DNA from: Delphinus delphis
Taxonomy: Eukaryota > Chordata > Mammalia > Artiodactyla > Delphinidae
Reading direction: 5' to 3'
Length of the DNA stretch: 64,000 nt
Assembly: GCF_949987515.2 (NCBI RefSeq)
Contig: NW_027192672.1
Location: forward strand, 1,054,001 to 1,118,000
Below, one piece after another: positions 13,407-26,038 of this stretch. Both the position numbers and the translations under genes were made by a program. Within the stretch, counting starts at the first letter, position 1, and each line of letters starts with the position of its first letter. The notes below the pieces were generated by a model. That model did no database searches. It saw only the letters and a program-made list of their open reading frames with translations, and was not told the origin of the DNA.

Positions 13407-14985
13407 GCTGAGCGATATTGCTTTGTAAGTAAATACCACAAATTCTTTATCCATTTTTCACTTTCTGCGATGTTGAACTTGTACTGTAAACGAGGTTCTT
13501 GTAAACAGAGGCGTCCCAAACTTTGGGGTGGCTGTGTCTTTTTGATTTTAATTTCCCTAAGCTATACGACCATAAGTGGAAGTGCCCTAGGCTCTGTTGC
13601 TTTGTTTTTCAGATGTTTCAGGAAACACCATACACTTGTCCCGAGTGTCTGTTGGCAAGTTACATCCCGCCCATCAGCATAACAAGGCTCCCAGTTCTCC
13701 ATGGCCTGTCCTGCCTTTCTGGATTTTACACTTTTTTCAGATGGACCTTTTGACCGGGGGGAAGTCAGACTTCATTGTAGTGCAGATTTCCTTTGCAAGC
13801 TTGCTTGGTTGGCCAAAAAGGGTGTGTGCGTTTTTTCCTGAATATATTCAGGAAAAAACGCATACGCCCTTTTTGGCCAAGTGCATCATTGTGGACGCTC
13901 TGCCTCTTTTCCTATGATTTCAATGCAATTCCAGTCTACCTCCTGAAATCGGATTCCTGCAATTCTGTCCCGCTTTCAAGTCCTCTTGGCAGCCTTACTT
14001 CAGTATATTTTTGGACGATAGCTGTCATTTATAACTCTGCAGGTTTGTGAATTACAGTGCCCCTGAGCTCCTTTCTTCAACTCGCTTTCTTGTGAGCTGG
14101 CCGCAACACCGCAGGATTGCTTCAGGCCCTAATCTGGTTCCGGCACGGCACGCTGAGCCTTTGGTTAATTCCTCTTCCTGGTGGGAAATGAGAGTTAAAT
14201 TTGCCCGTCCAGACACCTCCAGCTAGTCTCTCATTGGTTCTCCCCATTCCTGTTCATCTTCCGCAGAAATTGCAAACTGGGCCAAACAGGAGGTTAAAGG
14301 CGCTGACTCTCCAAGTGGGGAGAGTGTTAGTAAAGCGTCTGGAATGTTGCACCCGAGTACCAGGGGAGGAAAACTGAGACATATTTGAACACGTCTCCCG
14401 TTCACACAGTTGATCATACTCTGGGTTCCACATGCATGTTTTAGCTGAAGGAAGAATACCTTAAACCTGGAGAGTTGAGACCCGTGTAAAGGGTACCATG
14501 CAATATGATTTCAAAGGGTCTTCATTTGCTCACCGAACCTCTCCAATCCTATCAGTGCTGCGTTTATTCCCCTGTACACACGCTTGATTCTCTTTTGGAG
14601 ACATACCAATCCATAGGTTATAAGATACTTACTAGTCAGGTACATTCTTAAGCGTTTAATATGGGGGGCTGAGTCCATTTCGTTGAGCAAGGAGTAGCTC
14701 TTGTCTATTCCATATTTGGCTTAAGGAACTTTATCTGTGCTCATTTCAATCTCTGGTTTTATGCAGCACCCCAACTCACCTTTCCCCTAAGCAAGCATAA
14801 GTTGGTGTTCTAAATTTGAGACCCTGTTCTGTTTTGGAATTCAGTTCCTGTGTAGCCAAGTTTACATTCCGTGTATTAGTGATATATTATGATGTTTCTT
14901 TTTCTGTGTGACTTATTTCAGTTAGAATCATCGTACCTGAATCCACTCATTATGCTGCTACGGGCCTGATGACATAGATTTCATT
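13407..14985. repeat. satellite monomer 7 (mosaic), with wobble-paired palindrome
   Basis: 1,579 bp. Class A start with B-like AGGCGTCCC and class B end. Palindrome 13809-13880 carries C to T at 13823 and A to G at 13826 in the left arm; their partners (G13866, T13863) would give two G-U pairs in RNA. Partner of monomer 9. Confidence 0.95.
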
Positions 14986-16565
14986 GCTGAGTGATACTGC
15001 ATTGTACGTAAGTACCACAAGTTCTTTATCCATTTTTCACTTTCTGTGATATTGAACTTGTACGGTAAACGAGGTTCTTGTAAACAGAGGCGTCCCAAAC
15101 TTTGAGGTGGCTGTGTCTTTTTGATTTTAATTTCCCTAAGCTATAGGACTATAAGTGGAAGTGCCCTAGGCTCTGTTGCTTTGTTTTTTAGATGTTTCAG
15201 GAAACACCATACACTTCTCCCCAGTGTCTGTTGGCAATTTACATCCCGCCCATCAGCATAACAAGGCTCCCAGTTCTCCATGGCCTGTCTTGCCTTTCTG
15301 GATTTTACACTTTTTTCAGATGGCCCTTTTGACCGGGGGGAAGTGAGACTTCATTGTAGTGCAGATTTCCTTTGCAAGCTTGCTTGGTTGGCCAAAAAGG
15401 GCGTATGCGTTTTTTCCTGAATACATTCAGGAAAAAACGCATACGCCCTTTTTGGCCAAGTGCATCATTGTGGACGTCCTGCCTCTTTTCCTATGCTTTC
15501 AATGCAATTCCAGTCTACCTCCTGAAATCGGTTTCCTGCAATTCTGCCCCGCTTTCAAGTCCTCTTGGCAGCCTTACTTCAGTCTATTTTTGGACGATAG
15601 CTGTCATTTATAACTCTGCAGGTTTGTGAATTACAGTGCCCCTGAGCTCCTTTCTTCAACTCGCTTTCTTTTGAGCTGGCCGTAACACCACAGGATGGCT
15701 TCAGGCCCTAATCTGGTTCCGGCACGGCACGCTGAGCCTTTGGTTATTTCCTCTTCCTGGTGGGAAATAAGAGTTAAATTTGCCCGTCCAGACACCTCCA
15801 GCTAGTCTCTCATTGGTTCTCCCTATTCCTGTTCATCTTCCGCAGAAATTGCAAACTGGGTCAAACAGGAGTTTAAAGGCGCAGACTCTCCAAGTGGGGA
15901 GAGTGTTAGTAAAGCATCTGGAATGTTGCGCCCGAGTACCAGGGGAGGAAAACTGAGACCTATTTGAACACGTCTCCCGTTCACACGGTTGATCATACTC
16001 TGGGTTCCACATGCATGTTTTAGCTGAAGGAAGAATACCTTAAACCTGGAGAGTTGAGACCCGTGGAATGGGTACCATGCAATATGACTTCAAAGGGTCT
16101 TCATTTGCTCACCGAACCTCTCCAATCCTATCAGTGCTGCGTTTATACCCCTGTACACACGCTTGATTCTCTTTTGGAGACATAGCAATCCATAGGTTTT
16201 AAGATACTTACTAGTCAGGTACATTCTTAGGCGTTTAATATGGGTTGTTGAGTCCATTTCGTTGAGCAAGGAGTAGCTCTTGTCTATTCCATATTTGGCT
16301 TAAGGAACTTTATCTGTGCTCATTTCAATCTCTGGTTTTATGCAGCACCCCAACTCACCTTTCCCCTTAAGCAAGCATAAGTTGGTTTTCTAAATTTGAG
16401 ACACTGTTCTGTTCTGTAATTCAGTTCCTGTGTAGCCAAGTTTATATTCCGTGTATTACTGATATCTTATGATGTTTATTTTTCTGTGTGACTAATTTCA
16501 GTTAGAATCATCATACCTGAATCCACTCATTGTGCTGCTAAGGGCCTGATGACATACATTTCATT
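14986..16565. repeat. satellite monomer 8 (class B start)
   Basis: 1,580 bp. Class B first part (GATATTGAACTTGTACGG), tail like monomer 6. Palindrome 15388-15459 differs only at the central step (T to C at 15424). Confidence 0.95.
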
Positions 16566-18144
16566 GCTGAGCGATATTGCTTTGTAAGTAAATACCACAA
16601 ATTCTTTATCCATTTTTCACTTTCTGCGATGTTGAACTTGTACTGTAAACGAGGTTCTTGTAAACAGAGGCGTCCCAAACTTTGGGGTGGCTGTGTCTTT
16701 TTGATTTTAATTTCCCTAAGCTATACGACCATAAGTGGAAGTGCCCTAGGCTCTGTTGCTTTGTTTTTCAGATGTTTCAGGAAACACCATACACTTGTCC
16801 CGAGTGTCTGTTGGCAAGTTACATCCCGCCCATCAGCATAACAAGGCTCCCAGTTCTCCATGGCCTGTCCTGCCTTTCTGGATTTTACACTTTTTTCAGA
16901 TGGCCCTTTTGACCGGGGGGAAGTGAGACTTCATTGTAGTGCAGATTTCCTTTGCAAGCTTGCTTGGTTGGCCAAAAAGGGTGTGTGCGTTTTTTCCTGA
17001 ATATATTCAGGAAAAAACGCATACGCCCTTTTTGGCCAAGTGCATCATTGTGGACGCTCTGCCTCTTTTCCTATGATTTCAATGCAATTCCAGTCTACCT
17101 CCTGAAATCGGATTCCTGCAAATCTGTCCCGCTTTCAAGTCCTCTTGGCAGCCTTACTTCAGTATATTTTTGGACGATAGCTGTCATTTATAACTCTGCA
17201 GGTTTGTGAATTACAGTGCCCCTGAGCTCCTTTCTTCAACTCGCTTTCTTGTGAGCTGGCCGCAAACCCGCAGGATTGCTTCAGGCCCTAATCTGGTTCC
17301 GGCACAGCACGCTGAGCCTTTGGTTAATTCCTCTTCCTGGTGGGAAATGAGAGTTAAATTTGCCCGTCCAGACACCTCCAGCTAGTCTCTCATTGGTTCT
17401 CCCCATTCCTGTTCATCTTCCGCAGAAATTGCAAACTGGGCCAAACAGGAGGTTAAAGGCGCTGACTCTCCAAGTGGGGAGAGTGTTAGTAAAGCGTCTG
17501 GAATGTTGCACCCGAGTACCAGGGGAGGAAAACTGAGACATATTTGAACACGTCTCCCGTTCACACAGTTGATCATACTCTGGGTTCCACATGCATGTTT
17601 TAGCTGAAGGAAGAATACCTTAAACCTGGAGAGTTGAGACCCGTGTAAAGGGTACCATGCAATATGATTTCAAAGGGTCTTCATTTGCTCACCGAACCTC
17701 TCCAATCCTATCAGTGCTGCGTTTATTCCCCTGTACACACGCTTGATTCTCTTTTGGAGACATACCAATCCATAGGTTATAAGATACTTACTAGTCAGGT
17801 ACATTCTTAAGCGTTTAATATGGGGGGCTGAGTCCATTTCGTTGAGCAAGGAGTAGCTCTTGTCTATTCCATATTTGGCTTAAGGAACTTTATCTGTGCT
17901 CATTTCAATCTCTGGTTTTATGCAGCACCCCAACTCACCTTTCCCCTAAGCAAGCATAAGTTGGTGTTCTAAATTTGAGACCCTGTTCTGTTTTGGAATT
18001 CAGTTCCTGTGTAGCCAAGTTTACATTCCGTGTATTAGTGATATATTATGATGTTTCTTTTTCTGTGTGACTTATTTCAGTTAGAATCATCGTACCTGAA
18101 TCCACTCATTATGCTGCTACGGGCCTGATGACATAGATTTCATT
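16566..18144. repeat. satellite monomer 9 (mosaic), near copy of monomer 7
   Basis: 1,579 bp. Shares nearly all diagnostic variants of monomer 7, including the two wobble changes in its palindrome 16968-17039 (at 16982 and 16985). Private CGCAAACCCG near 17262. Confidence 0.95.
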
Positions 18145-19722
18145 GCTGAGTGATACTGCATTGTACGTAAGTACCACAAGTTCTTTATCCATTTTTCACT
18201 TTCTGTGATATTGAACTTGTACGGTAAACGAGGTTCTTGTAAACAGAGGCGTCCCAAACTTTGAGGTGGCTGTGTCTTTTTGATTTTAATTTCCCTAAGC
18301 TATAGGACTATAAGTGGAAGTGCCCTAGGCTCTGTTGCTTTGTTTTTTAGATGTTTCAGGAAACACCATACACTTCTCCCCAGTGTCTGTTGGCAATTTA
18401 CATCCCGCCCATCAGCATAACAAGGCTCCCAGTTCTCCATGGCCTGTCTTGCCTTTCTGGATTTTACACTTTTTTCAGATGGCCCTTTTGACCGGGGGGA
18501 AGTGAGACTTCATTGTAGTGCAGATTTCCTTTGCAAGCTTGCTTGGTTGGCCAAAAAGGGCGTATGCGTTTTTTCCTGAATATATTCAGGAAAAAACGCA
18601 TACGCCCTTTTTGGCCAAGTGCATCATTGTGGACGTTCTGCCTCTTTTCCTATGCTTTCAATGCAATTCCAGTCTACCTCCTGAAATCGGTTTCCTGAAA
18701 TTCTGCCCCGCTTTCAAGTCCTCTTGGCAGCCTTACTTCAGTCTATTTTTGGACGATAGCTGTCATTTATAACTCTGCAGGTTTGTGAATTACAGTGCCC
18801 CTGAACTCCTTTATTCAACTCGTTTCTTGTGAGCTGGCCGCAACACCGCAGGATGGCTTCAGGCCCTTTTCTGGTTCTGGCACGGCATGCTGAGCCTTTG
18901 GTTATTTCCTCTTCCTGGTGGGAAATGAGAGTTAAATTTGCCCGTCCAGACACCTCCAGCTAGTCTCTCATTGGTTCTCGCTATTCCTGTTCATCTTCTG
19001 CAGAAATTGCAAACTGGGCCAAACAGGAGGTTAAAGGGACTGACTCTCCAAGTGGGGAGAGTGTTAGTAAAGGTTCTGGAATGTTGCACCCGAGTACCAG
19101 GGTACGAAAACTGAGACATATTTGAACACGTCTCCCGATCACACGGTTGATCATACTCTAGGTTCCACATGCATGTTTTAGCTGAAGGAAGAATACCTTA
19201 AACCTGGTAGTTGAAACCCGTGGAATGGGTACCATGCAATATGACTTCAAAGGGTCTTCATTTGCTCACCGAACCTCTCCAATCCTATCACTGCTGCGTT
19301 TATGCCCCTGTACACATGCTTGATTCTCTTTCGGAGACATAGCAATCCATAGGTTTTAAGATACTTACTAGTCAGGTACATTCTTAGGCGTTTAATATGC
19401 AGTGTTGAGTCCATTTCGTTGAGCAAGGAGTAGCTCTTGTCTATTCCATATTTGGCTTAAGGAACTTTATCTGTGCTCATTTCAGTCTCTGGTTTCATGC
19501 AGCACCCCAACTCACCTTTCCCCTTAAGCAAGCATAAGTTGGTTTTCTAAATTTGAGACCCTGTTCTGTTTTGGAATTCAGTTCCTGTGTAACCATGTTT
19601 ACATTCCGTGTATTAGTGATATCTTATGATGTTTCTTTTTCTGTGTGACTTATTTCAGTTAGAATAATCATACCTGAATCCACTCATTATGCTGCTACGG
19701 GCCTGATGATATAGATTTCATT
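18145..19722. repeat. satellite monomer 10 (class B)
   Basis: 1,578 bp. The first 400 bases match monomer 8 (ACTTTGAGGTGG), then diverge, marking the end of the dimer duplication. Palindrome 18547-18618 is perfect. Private CTGAACTCCTTTATTC near 18801. Confidence 0.95.
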
Positions 19723-21301
19723 GTTGAGTGATACTGCATTGTACGTAAGTACCACAAGTTCTTTATCCATTTTTCAATTTCTGTGATATTGAACTTGTAC
19801 TGTAAGCGAGGTTCTTGTAAACAGAGCCGTTCCAAACTTTGGGGTGGCTGTGTCTTTTTGATTTTAATTTCCCTAAGCTATAGGACCATAAGTGGAAGTG
19901 CCCTAGGCTCTGTTGCTTTGTTTTTTAGATGTTTCAGGAAACACCATACACTTCTCCTGAGTGTCTGTTGGCACTTTACATCCCGCCCATCAGCATAACA
20001 AGGCTCCCAGTTCTCCATGGCCTGTCCTGCCTTTCTGGATTTTACACTTTTTTCAGATGGCCCTTTTGACCGGGGGGAAGTGAGACTTCATTGTAGTGCA
20101 GATTTCCTTTGCAAGCTTGCTTGGTTGGCCAAAAAGGGCGTATGCCTTTTTTCCTGAATATATTCAGGAAAAAAGGCATACGCCCTTTTTGGCCAAGTGC
20201 ATCATTGTGGACGTTCTCCCTCTTTTCCTATGCTTTCAATGCAATTCCAGTCTACCTCCTGAAATCGGTTTCCTGTAATTCTGCCCCGCTTTCAAGTCCT
20301 CTTGGCAGCCTTACTTCAGTATATTTTTGGACGATAGCTGTCATTTATAACTCTGCAGGTTTGTGAATTACAGTGCCCCTGAGCTCCCTTCTTCAACTCG
20401 CTTTCTTGTGAGCTGGCCGCAACACCGCAGGATGGCTTCAGGCCCTAATCTGGTTCCGGCACGGCATGCTGAGCCTTTGGTTATTTCCTCTTCCTGGTGG
20501 GAAATGAGAGTTAAATTTGCCCGTCCAGACACCTCCAGCTAGCCTCTCATTGGTTCTCGCTATTGCTGTTCATCTTCCGCAGAAATTGCAAACTGGGCCA
20601 AACAGGAGGTTAAAGGGACTGACTCTCCAAGTCGGGAGAGTGTTAGTAAAGCGTCTGGAATGTTGCACCCGAGTACCAGGGAAGGAAAATTGAGACATAT
20701 TTGAACACGTCTCCCGTTCACATGGTTGATCATACTCTGGGTTCCACATGCATGTTTTAGCTGAAGAAAGAATACCTTAAAACTGGAGAGTTGAAACCCG
20801 TGGAATGGGTACCATGCAATATGACTTCAAAGGGTCTTCATTTGCTCACGAACCTCTCCAATCCTATCACTGCTGCGTTTATGCCCCTGTACACATGCTT
20901 GATTCTCTTTTGGAGACATAGCAATCCATAGGTTTTAAGATACTTACTAGTCAGGTGCATTCTTAGGCGTTTAATATGGGGTTTTGTGTCCATTTCATTG
21001 AGCAAGGAGTAGCTCTTGTCTATTCCATATTTGGCTTAAGGAACTTTATCTGTGCTCATTTCAATCTCTGGTTTTATGCAGCACCCCAACTCACCTTTCC
21101 CCTTAAGCAAGCATAAGTTGGTTTTCTAAATTTGAGACCCTGTTCTGTTTTGGAATGTAGTTCCTGTGTAGCCAAGTTTACATTCCGTGTATTAGTGATA
21201 CCTTATGATGTTTCTTTTTCTGTGTGACTTATTTCAGTTAGAATCATCGTACCTGAATCCACTCATTATGCTGCTACGGGCCTGATGACATAGATTTCAT
21301 T
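19723..21301. repeat. satellite monomer 11 (class B start), with compensated palindrome
   Basis: 1,579 bp. Palindrome 20125-20196 stays perfect although both arms differ from all other copies: G to C at 20146 and C to G at 20175, which are exact partners. Private GTTGAGTGATACTGC start. Confidence 0.95.
20125..20196. repeat. palindrome with a matched double substitution
   Basis: Positions 20146 and 20175 are symmetric about the centre (their sum equals the sum of the palindrome ends). Both differ from the 37 other copies and together restore pairing. This is what arm-to-arm copying by hairpin-templated repair would leave. Confidence 0.93.
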
Positions 21302-22880
21302 GCTGAGTGATACTGCATTGTACGTAAGTACCACAACTTCTTTATCCATTTTTCACTTTCTGCGATGTTGAACTTGTACTGTAAACGAGGTTCTTGTAAA
21401 CAGAGCCGTTCCAAACTTTGGGGTGGCTGTGTCTTTTAGATTTTAATTTCCCTAAGCTATAGGACCATAAGTGGAAGTGCCCTAGGTTCTGTTGCTTTGT
21501 TTTTTAGTTGTTTCAAGAAACACCATACACTTCTCCCAAGTGGTTCTTGGCAATTTACATCCCGCCCATCAGCATAACAAGGCTCCCAGTTCTCCATGGC
21601 CTGTCCTGCCTTTCTGGATTTTACACTTTTTTCAGATGGCCCTTTTGACCGGGTGGAAGTGAGACTTCATTGTAGTGCAGATTTCCTTTGCAAGCTTGCT
21701 TGATTGGCCAAAAAGGGCGTATGCGTTTTTTCCTGAATATATTCAGGAAAAAACGCATACGCCCTTTTTGGCCAAGTGCATCATTGTGGACTTTCTGCCT
21801 CTTTTCCTATGCTTTCAATGCAACTCCAGTCTACCTCCTGAAATCGGTTTCCTGCAATTCTGCCCCGCTTTCAAGTCCTCTTGGCAGCCTTACTTCAGTG
21901 TATTTTTGGACGATAGCTGTCATTTATAACTCTGCAGGTTTGTGAATTACAGTGCCCCTGAGCTCCTTTCTTCAACTCGCTTTCTTGTGACCTGGCCGCA
22001 ACACCGCAGGATGCCTTCAGGCCCTAATCTTGTTCCGGCCCGGCATGCTGAGCCTTTGGTTAATTCCTCTTCCTGGTGGGAAATGAGAGTTAAATTTGCC
22101 CGTCCAGACACCTCCAGCTAGCCTCTCATTGGTTCTCGCTATTCCTGTTCATCGTCCGCAGAAATTGCAAACTGGGCCAAACAGGAGGTTAAAGGGACTG
22201 ACTCTCCAAGTCGGGAGAGTGTTAGTAAAGCGTCTGGAATGTTGCACCCGAGTACCAGGGAAGGAAAATTGAGACATATTTGAACACGTCTCCCGTTCAC
22301 ATGGTTGATCATACTCTGGGTTCCACATGCATGTTTTAGCTGAAGAAAGAATACCTTAAAACTGGAGAGTTGAAACCCGTGGAATGGGTACCATGCAATA
22401 TGACTTCAAAGGGTCTTCATTTGCTCACGAACCTCTCCAATCCTATCACTGCTGCGTTTATGCCCCTGTACACATGCTTGATTCTCTTTCGGAGACATAG
22501 CAATCCATAGGTTTTAAGATACTTACTAGTCAGGTGCATTCTTAGGCGTTTAATATGGGGTTTTGTGTCCATTTCATTGAGCAAGGAGTAGCTCTTGTCT
22601 ATTCCATATTTGGCTTAAGGAACTTTATCTGTGCTCATTTCAATCTCTGGTTTTATGCAGCACCCCAACTCACCTTTCCCCTTAAGCAAGCATAAGTTGG
22701 TTTTCTAAATTTGAGACCCTGTTCTGTTTTGGAATGCAGTTCCTGTGTAGCCAAGTTTACATTCCGTGTATTAGTGATACCTTATGATGTTTCTTTTTCT
22801 GTGTGACTTATTTCAGTTAGAATCATCGTACCTGAATCCACTCATTATGCTGCTACGGGCCTGATGACATAGATTTCATT
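21302..22880. repeat. satellite monomer 12 (B start, then A, B end)
   Basis: 1,579 bp. Shares TTTTTTAGTTGTTTCA and CAACTCCAGTC with monomers 15 and 17. Palindrome 21704-21775 is perfect. Private GTCTTTTAGATTTT near 21431. Confidence 0.95.
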
Positions 22881-24459
22881 GCTGAGTGATACTGCATTGT
22901 ACGTAAGTACCACAAGTTCTTTATCCATTTTTCACTTTCTGTGATATTGAAATTGTACGGTAAACGAGGTTCTTGTAAACAGAGGCGTCCCAAAGTTTGG
23001 GGTGGCTGTGTCTTTTTGATTTTAATTTCCCTAAGCTATAGGATCATAAGCGGAAGTGCCCTAGGCTCTGTTGCTTTGTTTTTAGATGTTTCAGGAAACA
23101 CCATACACTTCTCCCAAGTGGTTGTTGGCAATTTACATCCCGCCCATCAGCATAACAAGGCTCCCAGTTCTCCATGGCCTGTCCTGCCTTTCTGGATTTT
23201 ACACTTTTTTCAGATGGCCCTTTTGACCGGGGGGAAGTGAGACTTCATTGTAGTGCAGATTTCCTTTGCAAGTTTGCTTGGTTGGCCAAAAAGGGCGTAT
23301 GCGTTTTTTCCTGAATATATTCAGGAAAAAACGCATACGCCCTTTTTGGCCAAGTGCATCATTGTGGACGTTCTGCCTCTTTTCCTATGCTTTCAATGCA
23401 ATTCCAGTCTACCTCCTGAAATCGGTTTCCTGCAATTCTGCCCCGCTTTCAGGTCCTCTTGGCAGCCTTACTTCAGTCTATTTTTGGACGATAGCTGTCA
23501 TTTATAACTCTGCTGGTTTGTGAATTGCAGTGCCCCTGAGCTCCTTTCTTCAACTCGCTTTCTTGTGACCTGGCCGCAACACCGCAGGATGGCTTCAGGC
23601 CCTAATCTGGTTCCGGCACGGCATGCTGAGCCTTTGGTTAATTCCTCTTCCTGGTGGGAAATGAGAGTTAAATTTGCCCGTCCAGACACCTCCAGCTAGC
23701 CTCTCATTGGTTCTCGCTATTCCTGTTCATCTTCCGCAGAAATTGCAAACTGGGCCAAACAGGAGGTTAAAGGGACTGACTCTCCAAGTGGGGAGAGTGT
23801 TAGTAAAGCGTCTGGAATGTTGCACCCGAGTACCAGGGGAGGAAAACTGAGACATATTTGAACACGTCTCCCGTTCACATGGTTGATCATACTCTGGGTT
23901 CCACATGCATGTTTTAGCTGAAGGAAGAATACCTTAAACCTGGAGAGTTGAGACCCGTGTAATGGGTACCATGCAATATGACTTCAAAGGGTCTTCATTT
24001 GCTCACCGAACCTCTCCAATCCTATCACTGCTGCGTTTATGCCCCTGTACACACGCTTGATTCTCTTTTGGAGACATAGCAATCCATAGGTTTTAAGATA
24101 CTTACTAGTCAGGTACATTCTTAGGCGTTTAATATGGGGTTTTGTGTCCATTTCGTTGAGCAAGGAGTAGCTCTTGTCTATTCCATATTTGGCTTAAGGA
24201 ACTTTATCTGTGCTCATTTCAATCTCTGGTTTTATGCAGCACCCCAACTCACCTTTCCCCTTAAGCAAGCATAAGTTGGTTTTCTAAATTTGAGACCCTG
24301 TTCTGTTTTGGAATGCAGTTCCTGTGTAGCCAAGTTTACATTCCGTGTATTAGTGATATCTTATGATGTTTCATTTTCTGTGTGACTTATTTCAGTTAGA
24401 ATCATCATACCTCAATCCACTCATTATGCTGCTACGGGCCTGATGACATAGATTTCATT
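22881..24459. repeat. satellite monomer 13 (class B)
   Basis: 1,579 bp. Class B throughout the start region, with one T fewer before AGATGTTTCAGG near 23080. Palindrome 23282-23353 is perfect. Confidence 0.95.
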
Positions 24460-26038
24460 GCTGAGTGATACTGCATTGTACGTAAGTACCACAAGTTCTT
24501 TATCCATTTTTCACTTTCTGTGATATTGAACTTGTACGGTAAACGAGGTTCTTGTAAACGGAGGCATCCCAAACTTTGGGGTGGCTGTGTCTTTTTGATT
24601 TTCATTTCCCTAAGCTATAGGACCATAAGTGGAAGTGCCCTAGGCTCTGTTGCTTTGTTTTTTAGATGTTTCAGGAAACACCATACACTTCTCCTGAGTG
24701 TCTGTTGGCAATTTACATCCCGCCCATCAGCATAACAAGGCTCCCAGTTCTCCATGGCCTGTCCTGCCTTTCTGGATTTTACACTTTTTTCAGATGGCCC
24801 TTTTGACCTGGGAGAAGTGAGACTTCATTGTAGTGCAGATTTCCTTTGCAAGTTTGCTTCGTTGGCCAAAAAGGGCGTATGCGTTTTTTCCTGAATATAT
24901 TCAGGAAAAAACGCATACGCCCTTTTTGGCCAAGTGCATCATTGTGGACGTTCTGCCTCTTTTCCTATGCTTTCAATGCAATTCCAGTCTACCTCCTGAA
25001 ATCGGTTTCCTGCAATTCTGCCCCGCTTTCAAGTCCTCTTGGCAGCCTTACTTCAGTCTATTTTTGGACGATAGCTGTCATTTATAACTCTGCAGGTTTG
25101 TGAATTACAGCGCCCCTGAGCTCCTTTCTTCAACTCGCTTTCTTGTGACCTGGCCGCAACTCCGCAGGATGTCTTCAGGCCCTAATCTGGTTCTGGCATG
25201 GCACGGTGAGCCTTTGGTTAATTCCTCTTCCTGGTGGGAAATGAGAGTTAAATTTGCCCATCCAGACACCTCCAGCTAGCCTCTCATTGGTTCTCGCTAT
25301 TCCTGTTCATCTTCCACAGAAATTGCAAACTGGGCCAAACAGGAGGTTAAAGGGACTGACTCTCCAAGTGGGGAGAGTGTTAGTAAAGCGTCTGGAATGT
25401 TGCACCCGAGTACCAGGGTACGAAAACTGAGACATATTTGAACACGTCTCCCGATCACATGGTTGATCATACTCTAGGTTCCACATGCATGTTTTAGCTG
25501 AAGGAAGAATACCTTAAACCTGGGTAGTTGAAACCCGTGGAATGGGTACCATGCAATATGACTTCAAAGGGTCTTCATTTGCTCACGAACCTCTCCAATC
25601 CTATCACTGCTGCGTTTATGCCCCTGTACACATGCTTGATTCTCTTTCGGAGACTTAGCAATCCATAGGTTTTAAGATACTTACTAGTCAGGTACATTCT
25701 TAGGCGTTTAATATGCGGTGTTGAGTCCATTTCGTTGAGCAAGGAGTAGCTCTTGTCTATTCCATATTTGGCTTAAGGAACTTTATCTGTGCTCATTTCA
25801 ATCTCTGGTTTTATGCAGCACCCCAACTCACCTTTCCCCTTAAGCAGGCATAAGTTAGTTTTCTAAATTTGAGACCCTGTTCTGTTCTGTAATTGAGCTC
25901 CTGTGTAGCCAAGTTTACATTCCGTGTATTACTGATATCTTATGATGTTTCTTTTTCTGTGTGACTTATTTCAGTTAGAATCATCATACCTGAATCCACT
26001 CATTGTGCTGCTAAGGGCCTGATGACACAGATTTCATT
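24460..26038. repeat. satellite monomer 14 (class B start, A end)
   Basis: 1,579 bp. Carries GGAGGCATCCC and GATTTTCATTTCC, found again only in monomer 16, 3,159 bp away. Palindrome 24862-24933 is perfect. Confidence 0.95.
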
